A stretch of DNA of 9,842 nucleotides from an uncultured Eubacteriales bacterium (lineage in GTDB: Bacteria > Bacillota > Clostridia > Oscillospirales > Oscillospiraceae). Positions 1-6,042 of this stretch are shown here, in pieces. The position numbers and the translations under genes are program-made. The stretch covers positions 1-9,842 of the forward strand of contig ONVR01000213.1 in NCBI GenBank assembly GCA_900321335.1, in the 5' to 3' direction. The notes under the pieces are model-generated. The model was not told the origin of the DNA. It saw only the letters and a list, made by a program, of their open reading frames with translations, and searched no databases. The stretch's first letter is position 1. Every line of letters begins with the position of its first letter.

Positions 1-35
1 CCGCCGCGGCCCAACGGGAACTGTCTGAAATATGG

Positions 36-70
36 AGCGCCGTCCTCTGACCGGAGGACGGCGCTTTTTT
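36..70 (+). terminator. Rho-independent terminator of an upstream gene
   Basis: An 11-bp GC-rich perfect stem (37-47 with 54-64, extended by an A-T pair at 36/65) closes a 6-base loop and is followed directly by six T residues and another GCTTTT. The T run is only on the + strand side, so it ends a rightward transcript whose gene lies to the left of the window. Confidence 0.9.
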
Positions 71-102
71 GCTTTTCCGGCACAGGGATGACCGGAAGAG
101 AC

Positions 103-131
103 TTGACATTTTCAAATTGTTTCGATAGACT
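103..131 (+). promoter_or_regulatory. Sigma-A-type promoter of the ZIP transporter gene
   Basis: A perfect -35 box TTGACA (103-108) is followed after exactly 17 bp by TAGACT (126-131), which matches the TATAAT consensus at four of six positions. Transcription would start near 138, giving a leader of about 27 bases that contains the SD site of the next gene. The surrounding AT-rich stretch contrasts with the GC-rich coding sequence. Confidence 0.8.
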
Positions 132-164
132 AACTTTTATCACGATTGGATGCGGAGAGGAAAC

Positions 165-887
165 ATGGCGTTACTCATTACGTTTTTAACAGGCGTCTCC
201 ATCATTGTCGGGGCGCTGGTGATCAAGCTGTCACGGGACCCGGAGCGGATCGAGCAGATCTCCATCGCCCTGGCGCTGGGGGCCATGGGAGCCATTGCGG
301 CCCTGGACGTGATCCCGGAGATCCTGGAGATCTATACCGGCAGGAGCCTGCTGCTGCCGGCCCTGCTGGTTCTGGCGGGGGTGGGACTGCTGAAGCTGCT
401 GGATCTGTTCATCCCGGAGCATGACCATGACGGCCGGCTCTCAGACGCGGAGGCGGCCCATATCGGGACCATTTCCGCTGTGGCGCTGGTGCTGCACAAT
501 ATCGTCGAGGGCATGACCGTCTACAGCCTGTCTCTGACCTCCCTGCGGCAGGGCGCCGTGGTGGCCCTGGGCATCGGCCTGCACAACATCCCCATGGGGA
601 TGCTGATCTACTCCATGCTCCAGCGGGAGCGCAGGCCCGTCAAATACGCCGTTTTCGCGGTGGTGAGTCTGTCCACGCTGATCGGCGGTCTGCTGCTGGC
701 GCTGGTGACGGCGGGGCTGTCGGAGCTGGTGACGGGGGCCCTCATGTGCGTGGCCCTGGGGATGCTTTTGTATATCATGTTCTTTGAACTGCTGCCCCAC
801 ACGGTAAAGAGCCGGCCGGTCTGGCTGTCGGCGGCGGGGGTCGCCGCGGGGTTTGCCCTGGTGCTGGTCAGCTCTCTTTTCGGATAA
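165..887 (+). CDS. ZIP-family divalent metal transporter
   Basis: A 240-residue, almost entirely hydrophobic protein that should move zinc or related divalent metals across the cytoplasmic membrane. About eight membrane segments are visible (roughly 3-20, 33-54, 63-83, 99-124, 128-152, 159-183, 189-210, 218-238). The two family signature helices are present: HNIVEG in segment 4 (H111, N112, E115) and HNIPMG in segment 5 (H140, N141), plus E208 in segment 7. A short His/Asp loop (EHDHDG, 85-90) lies between segments 3 and 4, where ZIP proteins often carry metal-binding loops. The usual Glu of segment 5 (HNIPEG in ZupT) is Met144. The ATG at 165 was preferred to an in-frame ATG at 150 because GGAGAGG (154-160) sits 4 bases before it and would fall inside the longer form. 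Single-gene unit with its own promoter and terminator. Family assignment is firm; the metal transported cannot be told from sequence. Confidence 0.9.
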   Translation: MALLITFLTGVSIIVGALVIKLSRDPERIEQISIALALGAMGAIAALDVIPEILEIYTGRSLLLPALLVLAGVGLLKLLDLFIPEHDHDGRLSDAEAAHIGTISAVALVLHNIVEGMTVYSLSLTSLRQGAVVALGIGLHNIPMGMLIYSMLQRERRPVKYAVFAVVSLSTLIGGLLLALVTAGLSELVTGALMCVALGMLLYIMFFELLPHTVKSRPVWLSAAGVAAGFALVLVSSLFG

Positions 888-888
888 G

Positions 889-922
889 AAAAAGCGAAGT
901 GATTGCTCACTTCGCTTTTTTT
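889..922. terminator. Two-way terminator between convergent genes
   Basis: The stem pairs 889-901 with 908-920 around a six-base loop. It carries T7 on the + strand (916-922) and a TTTTTCTTA run on the - strand, so it can end both the ZIP transporter transcript and the convergent CBS-protein transcript. It starts two bases after the transporter stop codon and overlaps the stop codon of the convergent gene. Confidence 0.9.
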
Positions 923-1640
923 ATTCCTCATTTCCGGCTGCGGCCACGTCCCAGGCGGTGATGATGCCGTGCAGGCGGGACTGTTCCCGGCCGTTCTGGG
1001 TGACAAAGACCATGCCGATCTTGTCGTTTTTCTGCCGGGCCCGGTCGAACAGCTCAATCAGCTCCGACACCGGCATGCTTCCCGGGACGAAGCGGAAGGA
1101 CTCCCGCACGTGATTTTTCAGGGGCAGGTAGTTCCAGATGTCCGCAAAGGTGAGCTCCGGCCCGATGCACACGCACTGCCTGTCCACCAGATAGGACAGC
1201 AGCACGTGCTCGCTGAATACGCCCTGGACCATATCGCCGCCGAGAATGGGCACGTGGGCAAAGCCCCGGTCGTTCATCTCCTTCATGGTCTGGAGCACCA
1301 GGTCGGTTTTGCGCTTGCAGAGCACCTGACGCAGCGGGATGGCGATATCCCGGGCCAGCAGGGGCTGCTCGATCCGGGCCACCAGCCGCCGCAGCAGCTC
1401 CAGCATCTCGCCGCTGGGCTCCACGGCGTAGGCGCCGTCGATCTTGGGCCGGTGGGTCAGCAGATTGCGCACGTCTCTGCAATAGGAAAGCTCCGTCCTC
1501 ACGTCCTGAAATTCGGCCCGCCGCTCCAGCTGCGCCACGACGGAGCCGTCGGCGCGGAAGTTGTAGGCCTTGGCGGCGGCGACCTCCAGCTGCCGGTACA
1601 GATCCATAAATTCCTCGGTGTTGCTTTTGCTGTATGCCAT
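921..1640 (-). CDS. CBS-domain protein with N-terminal HEPN-like domain
   Basis: A 239-residue soluble protein without signal or membrane segments. Residues 1-93 are helical (about 8-28, 33-63, 78-93) and contain RNLLTH (R58, N59, H63), which fits the RNxxxH motif of HEPN domains, followed by a long helix as in HepT/DUF86-type HEPN proteins. Residues about 94-155 and 160-235 read as two CBS-like repeats (HVPILGGDMVQGVFSEHVLL; MVFVTQNG with LHGIITAWDV), a pair that normally binds adenine nucleotides and regulates an attached domain. A longer in-frame start exists 36 codons upstream, but a TATAAT box lies inside that stretch, and AGAGGGG (1648-1654) sits 7 bases before the ATG at 1640, so the short form was chosen. 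Divergent from the HerA-like ATPase gene. The CBS call is good. The HEPN call rests on one motif and helix pattern, and any RNase activity is inference. Confidence 0.8.
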   Translation of the reverse strand: MAYSKSNTEEFMDLYRQLEVAAAKAYNFRADGSVVAQLERRAEFQDVRTELSYCRDVRNLLTHRPKIDGAYAVEPSGEMLELLRRLVARIEQPLLARDIAIPLRQVLCKRKTDLVLQTMKEMNDRGFAHVPILGGDMVQGVFSEHVLLSYLVDRQCVCIGPELTFADIWNYLPLKNHVRESFRFVPGSMPVSELIELFDRARQKNDKIGMVFVTQNGREQSRLHGIITAWDVAAAGNEE

Positions 1641-1647
1641 GGGAAAA

Positions 1648-1654
1648 CCCCTCT
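1648..1654 (-). promoter_or_regulatory. Ribosome binding site deciding the CBS-protein start
   Basis: AGAGGGG on the - strand lies 7 bases before the ATG at 1640. An alternative in-frame ATG (1661) would place this site inside the coding sequence and has no comparable SD of its own. Confidence 0.75.
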
Positions 1655-1673
1655 TTGCCATTGTTCTGTATCC

Positions 1674-1702
1674 ATTATACACGGTCCGGCGGGAGAGCAC
1701 AA
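1674..1702 (-). promoter_or_regulatory. Promoter of the CBS-protein gene
   Basis: On the - strand a perfect TATAAT (-10, 1679 down to 1674) is preceded after 17 bp by TTGTGC (1702 down to 1697), which shares only the leading TTG with the consensus. The start of transcription would be near 1667, about 27 bases before the chosen ATG. The -10 box is strong and the -35 box weak, so an activator or other aid is possible. Confidence 0.6.
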
Positions 1703-1740
1703 CGAAAAGTTTGCGATCCACCTTGCCCCGGGGGAAAATG

Positions 1741-1750
1741 AATTGCAATT
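1741..1750. promoter_or_regulatory. 10-bp palindrome over the -35 box of the ATPase gene
   Basis: AATTGCAATT is a perfect inverted repeat that covers the whole -35 box (TTGCAA, 1743-1748) of the rightward promoter. It is placed where a repressor would block RNA polymerase, but it is short and AT-rich and may be chance. Confidence 0.3.
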
Positions 1751-1771
1751 TGCAGATTTTGCCTTTATAAT
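1743..1771 (+). promoter_or_regulatory. Promoter of the HerA-like ATPase gene
   Basis: TTGCAA (-35, four of six matches, 1743-1748) and a perfect TATAAT (-10, 1766-1771) are separated by 17 bp. The predicted start near 1778 gives a leader of about 35 bases containing the strong SD GGGGAGG (1799-1805). The -35 boxes of this and the divergent promoter are only about 40 bp apart. Confidence 0.8.
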
Positions 1772-1812
1772 GAGCGTAAGATCTCTATTATCAACACTGG
1801 GGAGGTTATTTT

Positions 1813-3411
1813 ATGATCAAAGACGGCAGAATATGGGTTGCGAACAACGACAACGGCGAGCCCATCAGCATAAACCCCAAGATGGCCAACCGGCACGGTC
1901 TGGTGGCCGGCGCCACGGGCACCGGTAAGACCGTGACGCTGAAGGTCATGGCGGAGACCTTCAGCGATATGGGCGTGCCCGTGTTCATGGCGGACGTGAA
2001 GGGCGACGTGGCCGGTATCGCAAACCCCGGCGCCGACAGCGAGGATATGCAGAAGCGCATTGCCCGATTCGGCTTGAATGAGGCCGGTTTTGCCTATAAG
2101 GGGTATCCCGTCACCTTCTGGGACATCTATGGTCAGAAGGGCATTCAGCTGCGCACCACCATCTCCGAGATGGGCCCCCTGCTTATGTCCCGGATCCTGG
2201 ATCTGAACGATCTGCAGAGCTCGATTCTGTCCGTGGTGTTCAAGATCGCCGACGACAACAACCTGCTGCTCATCGACACCAAGGACCTCAAGAGCATGCT
2301 CACCTACGTTCAGGAGAACGCCAACGAGTTTGCCGCGGACTACGGCAAGATCAGCGCCGCCTCCATCGGCGTGATCATCCGCTCCATCGTGGCCCTGGAG
2401 ACGGAGGGCGGCGACAAGTTCTTCGGCGAGCCCGCCCTGAATATCAACGACTGGCTGACCACAGGGGACGGCGGCCGGGGCATGATCAACATCCTGGACA
2501 GCTCCAGCCTGATCAACAACGGCCGGCTGTACTCCACCTTCCTGCTCTGGCTGCTCTCCGAGCTCTTTGAGACCCTGCCGGAGGTGGGGGATCTGAGCAA
2601 GCCCAAGCTGGTGTTCTTCTTTGACGAGGCCCACCTGCTCTTCAGCAACGCCACCAAGACCCTGCTGGACAAGATCGAGCAGATGGTCAAGCTCATCCGC
2701 TCCAAGGGCGTAGGCGTCTATTTCTGCACCCAGAACCCCAGAGACGTGCCCGACGGCGTCCTGTCCCAGCTGGGCAACAAGGTCCAGCACGGTCTGCGGG
2801 CTTACACCCCCGCCGACCAGAAGGCGGTCAAGGCCGCGGCGGAGTCCTTCCGGGAGAATCCCGCCTTCAACACCTTCGATACCATTCTGGCCCTGGGCAC
2901 CGGTGAGGCGGTGGTCTCCTTCCTGGGAGACGACGGTATTCCCGGCATGGCCCAGAAGGCGTATATCCTGCCCCCCCAGAGCCTGATGAGCGCCATTGCC
3001 GACGCTGACCGGGACATGAAGATCAAGGAGAGCCTGCTCTACAGCAAGTACTACAACGCCGTAGACCCGGACTCCGCCTATGAGTTCCTCCAGCGCCGCG
3101 GCCTGGAGCTTCAGGCGGAGGCGGAGGAGGCCGCCGCTGCCGCGGAGGCTGCCAAGGAGGCGGAAAAGGCCGCCAAGGAAGAGGCAAAGCAGGCGGAAAA
3201 AGAGGCCAAAGAGGCGGAGAAGGAGGCCCAGAAGGCCAAAAAGGCCCGGGCCAGAGCGGCCAAGAGCGTGGGCAACTCCGTGGTTGGCACCGTGGGCCGC
3301 GAGGTGGGCAAATCCCTGGGCGGCAAGTTCGGCAAATTCGGCAAGACCCTGGGCGGCAACCTGGGCGCCAGCCTGGGCAGAGGGCTGCTGAGCACCCTGT
3401 TCAAAAGCTGA
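1813..3411 (+). CDS. HerA/YjgR-like (DUF853) P-loop ATPase
   Basis: A 532-residue cytoplasmic ATPase of the HerA-FtsK superfamily, closest in layout to E. coli YjgR (about 500 residues), whose cellular job is not settled. Walker A is GATGTGKT (33-40) and Walker B is LVFFFDEAH (266-274, D271/E272). A conserved polar strand YFCTQNP (303-309) follows, then HGLRAYTPADQK, which probably holds the arginine used between subunits. Relatives form hexameric rings; here that is inferred. From about 424 to 484 the protein is a highly charged Ala/Glu/Lys helix, likely a coiled coil. The last 48 residues are Gly-rich with glycines every fourth position (495, 499, 503, 507 and 510, 514, 518, 522). GGGGAGG lies 7 bases before the ATG. 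Single gene with its own promoter and terminator, divergent from the CBS protein gene. Family call is strong; substrate (DNA, RNA or other) is unknown. Confidence 0.9.
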   Translation: MIKDGRIWVANNDNGEPISINPKMANRHGLVAGATGTGKTVTLKVMAETFSDMGVPVFMADVKGDVAGIANPGADSEDMQKRIARFGLNEAGFAYKGYPVTFWDIYGQKGIQLRTTISEMGPLLMSRILDLNDLQSSILSVVFKIADDNNLLLIDTKDLKSMLTYVQENANEFAADYGKISAASIGVIIRSIVALETEGGDKFFGEPALNINDWLTTGDGGRGMINILDSSSLINNGRLYSTFLLWLLSELFETLPEVGDLSKPKLVFFFDEAHLLFSNATKTLLDKIEQMVKLIRSKGVGVYFCTQNPRDVPDGVLSQLGNKVQHGLRAYTPADQKAVKAAAESFRENPAFNTFDTILALGTGEAVVSFLGDDGIPGMAQKAYILPPQSLMSAIADADRDMKIKESLLYSKYYNAVDPDSAYEFLQRRGLELQAEAEEAAAAAEAAKEAEKAAKEEAKQAEKEAKEAEKEAQKAKKARARAAKSVGNSVVGTVGREVGKSLGGKFGKFGKTLGGNLGASLGRGLLSTLFKS

Positions 3412-3430
3412 CGAAATCGGAAAACACAAA

Positions 3431-3465
3431 CACACCGGAGCGCATCGCTCCGGTGTGCTTTTTTT
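3431..3465. terminator. Terminator between ATPase and penicillin-binding protein genes
   Basis: A 12-bp perfect stem (3431-3442 with 3446-3457) with a three-base loop is followed by C and seven T residues (3459-3465) on the + strand. On the - strand the stem is followed by a looser TTTGTGTTTT. It clearly ends the ATPase transcript and probably also the convergent penicillin-binding protein transcript, whose stop codon begins next to it. Confidence 0.9.
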
Positions 3466-3466
3466 A

Positions 3467-5827
3467 TCAGTACAGCCAGCTGAACCATTTGTGCCAGAAG
3501 TCCTCTTCTTCCTCCTGCTCCTCCTCCGGAGCCTCGGGGTCCTCCTGGGTCGTTTCCGGCTCCGTTCCGGTGCCTTTGTTCGGGAAGAGCGTGTTCCACC
3601 AGTGCTGATGGACGGGGCAGGTCTCGCTGCCCCCGTCATAGACGGCCAGCGCGTCGGGTGTGCCCTCGGTGCCCTCCGCGAGATAAACCCGGTTCTCTGT
3701 ACCGGTGCCGGGGCAGTAGCTGCCGGCCTTCACGCCGGAGGCTCTGCAGATGCGCACCGTCACGTGGCAGTCGCACTGCTCCGTGGGTTCCGTGCCCGGG
3801 GCAAAGGACTCCAGAGCGGTCATGTCTCCCTGCACCGTATGGTCGCAGGTGCCGGCGATGGCCAGCTTGCCGCATTTGGTACACACGGTCTTCGTTACCA
3901 GAGAATCGTCGGCAAGCAGGCTGTCGGCTGTGCCCAGACCCTCGTTTGCCCGGGCCATCACGGCCCGCCAGATATATTTGACGAAGGTGCTGTCCTCCGA
4001 GGGACTGTAATCGTCGTGGCCGCCCCATACGCCGCAGGTATAGACCGGGGAAAAGCCCACGAACCACTGGTCGGCCATGGCGTTGGTGGTGCCGCTCTTG
4101 CCGGCCAGGGCCACCCCGGCGACGTCCGCTGTGGTGCCGGTGCCCCGATCCATCACGTCTTCCATGGCGTCGGTGAGCAGAGCCGCTGTGGTGCGGTTCA
4201 TCACCGGCGTTCCCGAACTCTCCCGGGACAGCAGCACGCTGCCGTCACGATCCAGTACCCGTGTATAATAGGCAGGCTCCCGGTAGGTGCCCCCGTTGGC
4301 AATGGCGCTGTAGGCGGCGGTCAGCTCCAGATTGGTCACGCCGCCGTTGGTGCCGCCCAGGGCAAGGGCTTCCACCTTGTCCGCGTCGGTCAGATGGGTA
4401 AAGCCGTAGGCGCTCAGATAACTCCACACCCGGCTCAGACCTACCTGCTGAAAACATTTCAGGGCGGGAATGTTGGCGGAGTGCACGATGGCCTCCCGGA
4501 CGGTGGTGCGCCCGGCGTAGGTGCCGCTGGCGTCGTAGAGCTCCGTGCCGTCGGTGTAGGTGTAGGGGGCGTCGTCATAGACCGTGGCCAGGGTGGCGAT
4601 CCCCGTATCCAGGGCAGCGGTGTACTCCCCGACGATCTTCATGGTGGAGCCGGGCTGGCGGACGCTGTCCGTGGCCCGGTTGAAGGTGAGGCTGGCGTCT
4701 TTCTTTCCCCGGCCGCCCACGATGGCCTTGACCTGGCCGGTGGCCTGCTCGATGATCACCACCGTGGCCTGATCGTCCCCGTAGTAGTGGATCTCGTCGT
4801 TGATCTCCTCCTCGCAGATGGCCTGCAGGCGGCTGTCCTGGGTGGATTCGACGGTCAGACCGCCGGAATACAGGGTGTGCCAGGCGGTCTCCTCGTCCCA
4901 GCCGAGGGTCTCCGTCATGTCGCCGATGACCTGAAGAATCAGGGCGTCCTCAAAGTAGGAGAACACCTCCGCCCCCGCCGGCACGTTGTCCTGCCGGATC
5001 CGCTCGTAGGGGTCGTCCGCGGCAGCCTCGTCATACTGCTGCTGGGAGATCATCTCCTGGTCCAGCATCAGAGAGAGCACCGTCAGACGGCGGCCGTCGT
5101 TTTCCTCCGGGCTGTACAGGGGGTCCAGATAGCTGGGGCTCTTGATGATGCCCGCCAGGACCGCGCACTCGGACAGGGACAGCTGGGACACGTGCTTGCC
5201 GAAATAGCGCATGGAGGCGGCCTCCACGCCCCAGGCCCCGCAGCCCAGATTCACCGTGTTGAGATAGTTTTCCAGAATCCAGGCCTTGGAGGTCTGCTTT
5301 TCCAGCTTTCGGGCCAGAGCCTGCTCCTGAATTTTCCGGGTGATTTTTTCGGAGAAGGTTTTCTCCTCTGTCCAGCCGGTCAGTACGTTGTTTTTAATGA
5401 GCTGTTGGGTAATGGTGCTGGCTCCCTCGCTCATGGAGCCGGAGGTGATGTTTCGCGTCAGGGCACGGAGGATGCCCCGCAGGTCCACGCCCTTGTGGTC
5501 GTAAAAGCGCTTGTCCTCAATGGCGATGACGGCGTTTTCCAGGTCGTCCGGGATCTCCTCCAGGGTCACGTAGACCCGGTTGGACTCGGCGCCCGTCAGG
5601 TTCAGGATCCGCTCGCCCCCGTCGTCCAGAACGGTGGAAAAATAGTCCTCCGGGGAGACGTCCTTCAGATCCAGCGCCGGGGCTTTGGCCGCGATGCGGG
5701 CGATTATAAAGGCGCCCACCGCGGCGGTGAGACACAGGAGAATCAGAAGCGAGAGAAAAATCCATTTAACCGCCTTCCGGCGCCGTCTGGTCTTTGTCAA
5801 AACATCCGTTCTCTGCACGTTTTTCAT
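3467..5827 (-). CDS. Class A penicillin-binding protein (PBP1A family)
   Basis: A 786-residue bifunctional peptidoglycan synthase. A basic cytoplasmic tail (RRRRK, 14-18) precedes a single membrane anchor (about 22-46), leaving the rest outside the cell. The glycosyltransferase (GT51) domain shows IEDKRFYDHKG (E104 catalytic), GASTITQQLIKN (135-146) and the RK..E..ILENYLN helix (to 190); it polymerises lipid II. The transpeptidase domain shows STMK (S394 nucleophile, K397), SAN (450-452) and KSGTT (577-581); it cross-links stem peptides and is the beta-lactam target. After about 645 comes an extension with eight cysteines in two related C-rich segments, an acidic stretch (about 756-776) and an aromatic end (DFWHKWFSWLY). 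The ATG at 5827 was chosen because AAAGGAG lies 6 bases before it. An in-frame upstream extension of 35 codons reaches the promoter and lacks an SD. Divergent from the ABC transporter gene. All catalytic motifs are intact. Confidence 0.95.
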   Translation of the reverse strand: MKNVQRTDVLTKTRRRRKAVKWIFLSLLILLCLTAAVGAFIIARIAAKAPALDLKDVSPEDYFSTVLDDGGERILNLTGAESNRVYVTLEEIPDDLENAVIAIEDKRFYDHKGVDLRGILRALTRNITSGSMSEGASTITQQLIKNNVLTGWTEEKTFSEKITRKIQEQALARKLEKQTSKAWILENYLNTVNLGCGAWGVEAASMRYFGKHVSQLSLSECAVLAGIIKSPSYLDPLYSPEENDGRRLTVLSLMLDQEMISQQQYDEAAADDPYERIRQDNVPAGAEVFSYFEDALILQVIGDMTETLGWDEETAWHTLYSGGLTVESTQDSRLQAICEEEINDEIHYYGDDQATVVIIEQATGQVKAIVGGRGKKDASLTFNRATDSVRQPGSTMKIVGEYTAALDTGIATLATVYDDAPYTYTDGTELYDASGTYAGRTTVREAIVHSANIPALKCFQQVGLSRVWSYLSAYGFTHLTDADKVEALALGGTNGGVTNLELTAAYSAIANGGTYREPAYYTRVLDRDGSVLLSRESSGTPVMNRTTAALLTDAMEDVMDRGTGTTADVAGVALAGKSGTTNAMADQWFVGFSPVYTCGVWGGHDDYSPSEDSTFVKYIWRAVMARANEGLGTADSLLADDSLVTKTVCTKCGKLAIAGTCDHTVQGDMTALESFAPGTEPTEQCDCHVTVRICRASGVKAGSYCPGTGTENRVYLAEGTEGTPDALAVYDGGSETCPVHQHWWNTLFPNKGTGTEPETTQEDPEAPEEEQEEEEDFWHKWFSWLY

Positions 5828-5833
5828 TTCCCA

Positions 5834-5840
5834 CTCCTTT
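5834..5840 (-). promoter_or_regulatory. Ribosome binding site deciding the penicillin-binding protein start
   Basis: AAAGGAG on the - strand lies 6 bases before the ATG at 5827, and the resulting N-terminus (short, basic, then membrane anchor) is what the family shows. It rules against the longer open frame. Confidence 0.85.
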
Positions 5841-5921
5841 TTGCATATCACAGCGGCTTGTTGCCGCAAAGCCGTAATTGCACCATCAATGTACCATGTT
5901 TTTCCGCGAATTGGTGAATAA

Positions 5922-5927
5922 ATTATA
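5922..5927 (-). promoter_or_regulatory. Candidate -10 box of the penicillin-binding protein gene
   Basis: A perfect TATAAT on the - strand lies about 95 bases before the start codon. The sequence 17 bp upstream (TAACCG) matches the -35 consensus poorly, so this is only a candidate. If used, the leader is about 88 bases and includes two small overlapping inverted repeats (5853-5867 and 5854-5874). Confidence 0.4.
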
Positions 5928-5977
5928 AACATTTGGTTGCGATCCGGTTACGAAGAGGCCCGGTTGGGCCCGGAGCA

Positions 5978-6006
5978 TTGACTTTTTCTGCCAGAGAAAA
6001 TACAAT
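5978..6006 (+). promoter_or_regulatory. Promoter of the ABC transporter operon
   Basis: TTGACT (5978-5983) and TACAAT (6001-6006) are separated by exactly 17 bp and each matches consensus at five of six positions. Transcription would start near 6013, about 30 bases before the start codon. A small GGCCC-GGTT-GGGCC hairpin (5957-5970) lies just upstream; it has no T run and its role is unknown. Together with the - strand box at 5922-5927 this accounts for the 215-bp divergent gap between 5827 and 6043. Confidence 0.85.
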
Positions 6007-6026
6007 AAGCCCAAAGACCGTTTGTG

Positions 6027-6033
6027 AAAGGAG
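6027..6033 (+). promoter_or_regulatory. Ribosome binding site deciding the ABC transporter start
   Basis: AAAGGAG abuts an in-frame ATG at 6034 with no spacer, which would not allow initiation there, but lies 9 bases before the ATG at 6043. The second ATG is therefore the likely start. Confidence 0.75.
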
Positions 6034-6042
6034 ATGAGGCCC

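Noticed and set aside
1..50. Possible C-terminal end of an upstream protein in either of two + frames (stops at 26-28 and 48-50)
   Set aside because: The fragments are 8 and 15 residues, too short to recognise, and the two frames cannot be told apart. Only the terminator is supported.
903..1928. Open frame on the + strand opposite the CBS-protein gene
   Set aside because: It begins inside the two-way terminator, crosses both divergent promoters and has no recognisable domain.
3120..3260. Purine-rich repetitive-looking DNA (GAGGCGGA/AAGGAGGC units) taken at first for a tandem repeat
   Set aside because: It is explained by codons for the Ala/Glu/Lys-rich coiled coil of the ATPase and shows no fixed period.
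1765..3639. Long open frame on the - strand opposite the ATPase gene
   Set aside because: It is low-complexity (Leu/Gly/His/Gln-rich), has no family motifs, and follows from the GC-rich codon use of the real gene, which has Walker motifs, an SD and a promoter.
5853..5874. Overlapping inverted repeats in the penicillin-binding protein leader, which could form alternative hairpins
   Set aside because: The stems are only 5-6 bp, there is no T run or leader peptide, and no known riboswitch pattern is visible; chance is the simpler explanation.
3455..5917. Long open frame on the + strand opposite the penicillin-binding protein
   Set aside because: The product is Gly/Val/His-rich without recognisable domains, while the - strand carries all GT51 and transpeptidase motifs. 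It would also run through a terminator.
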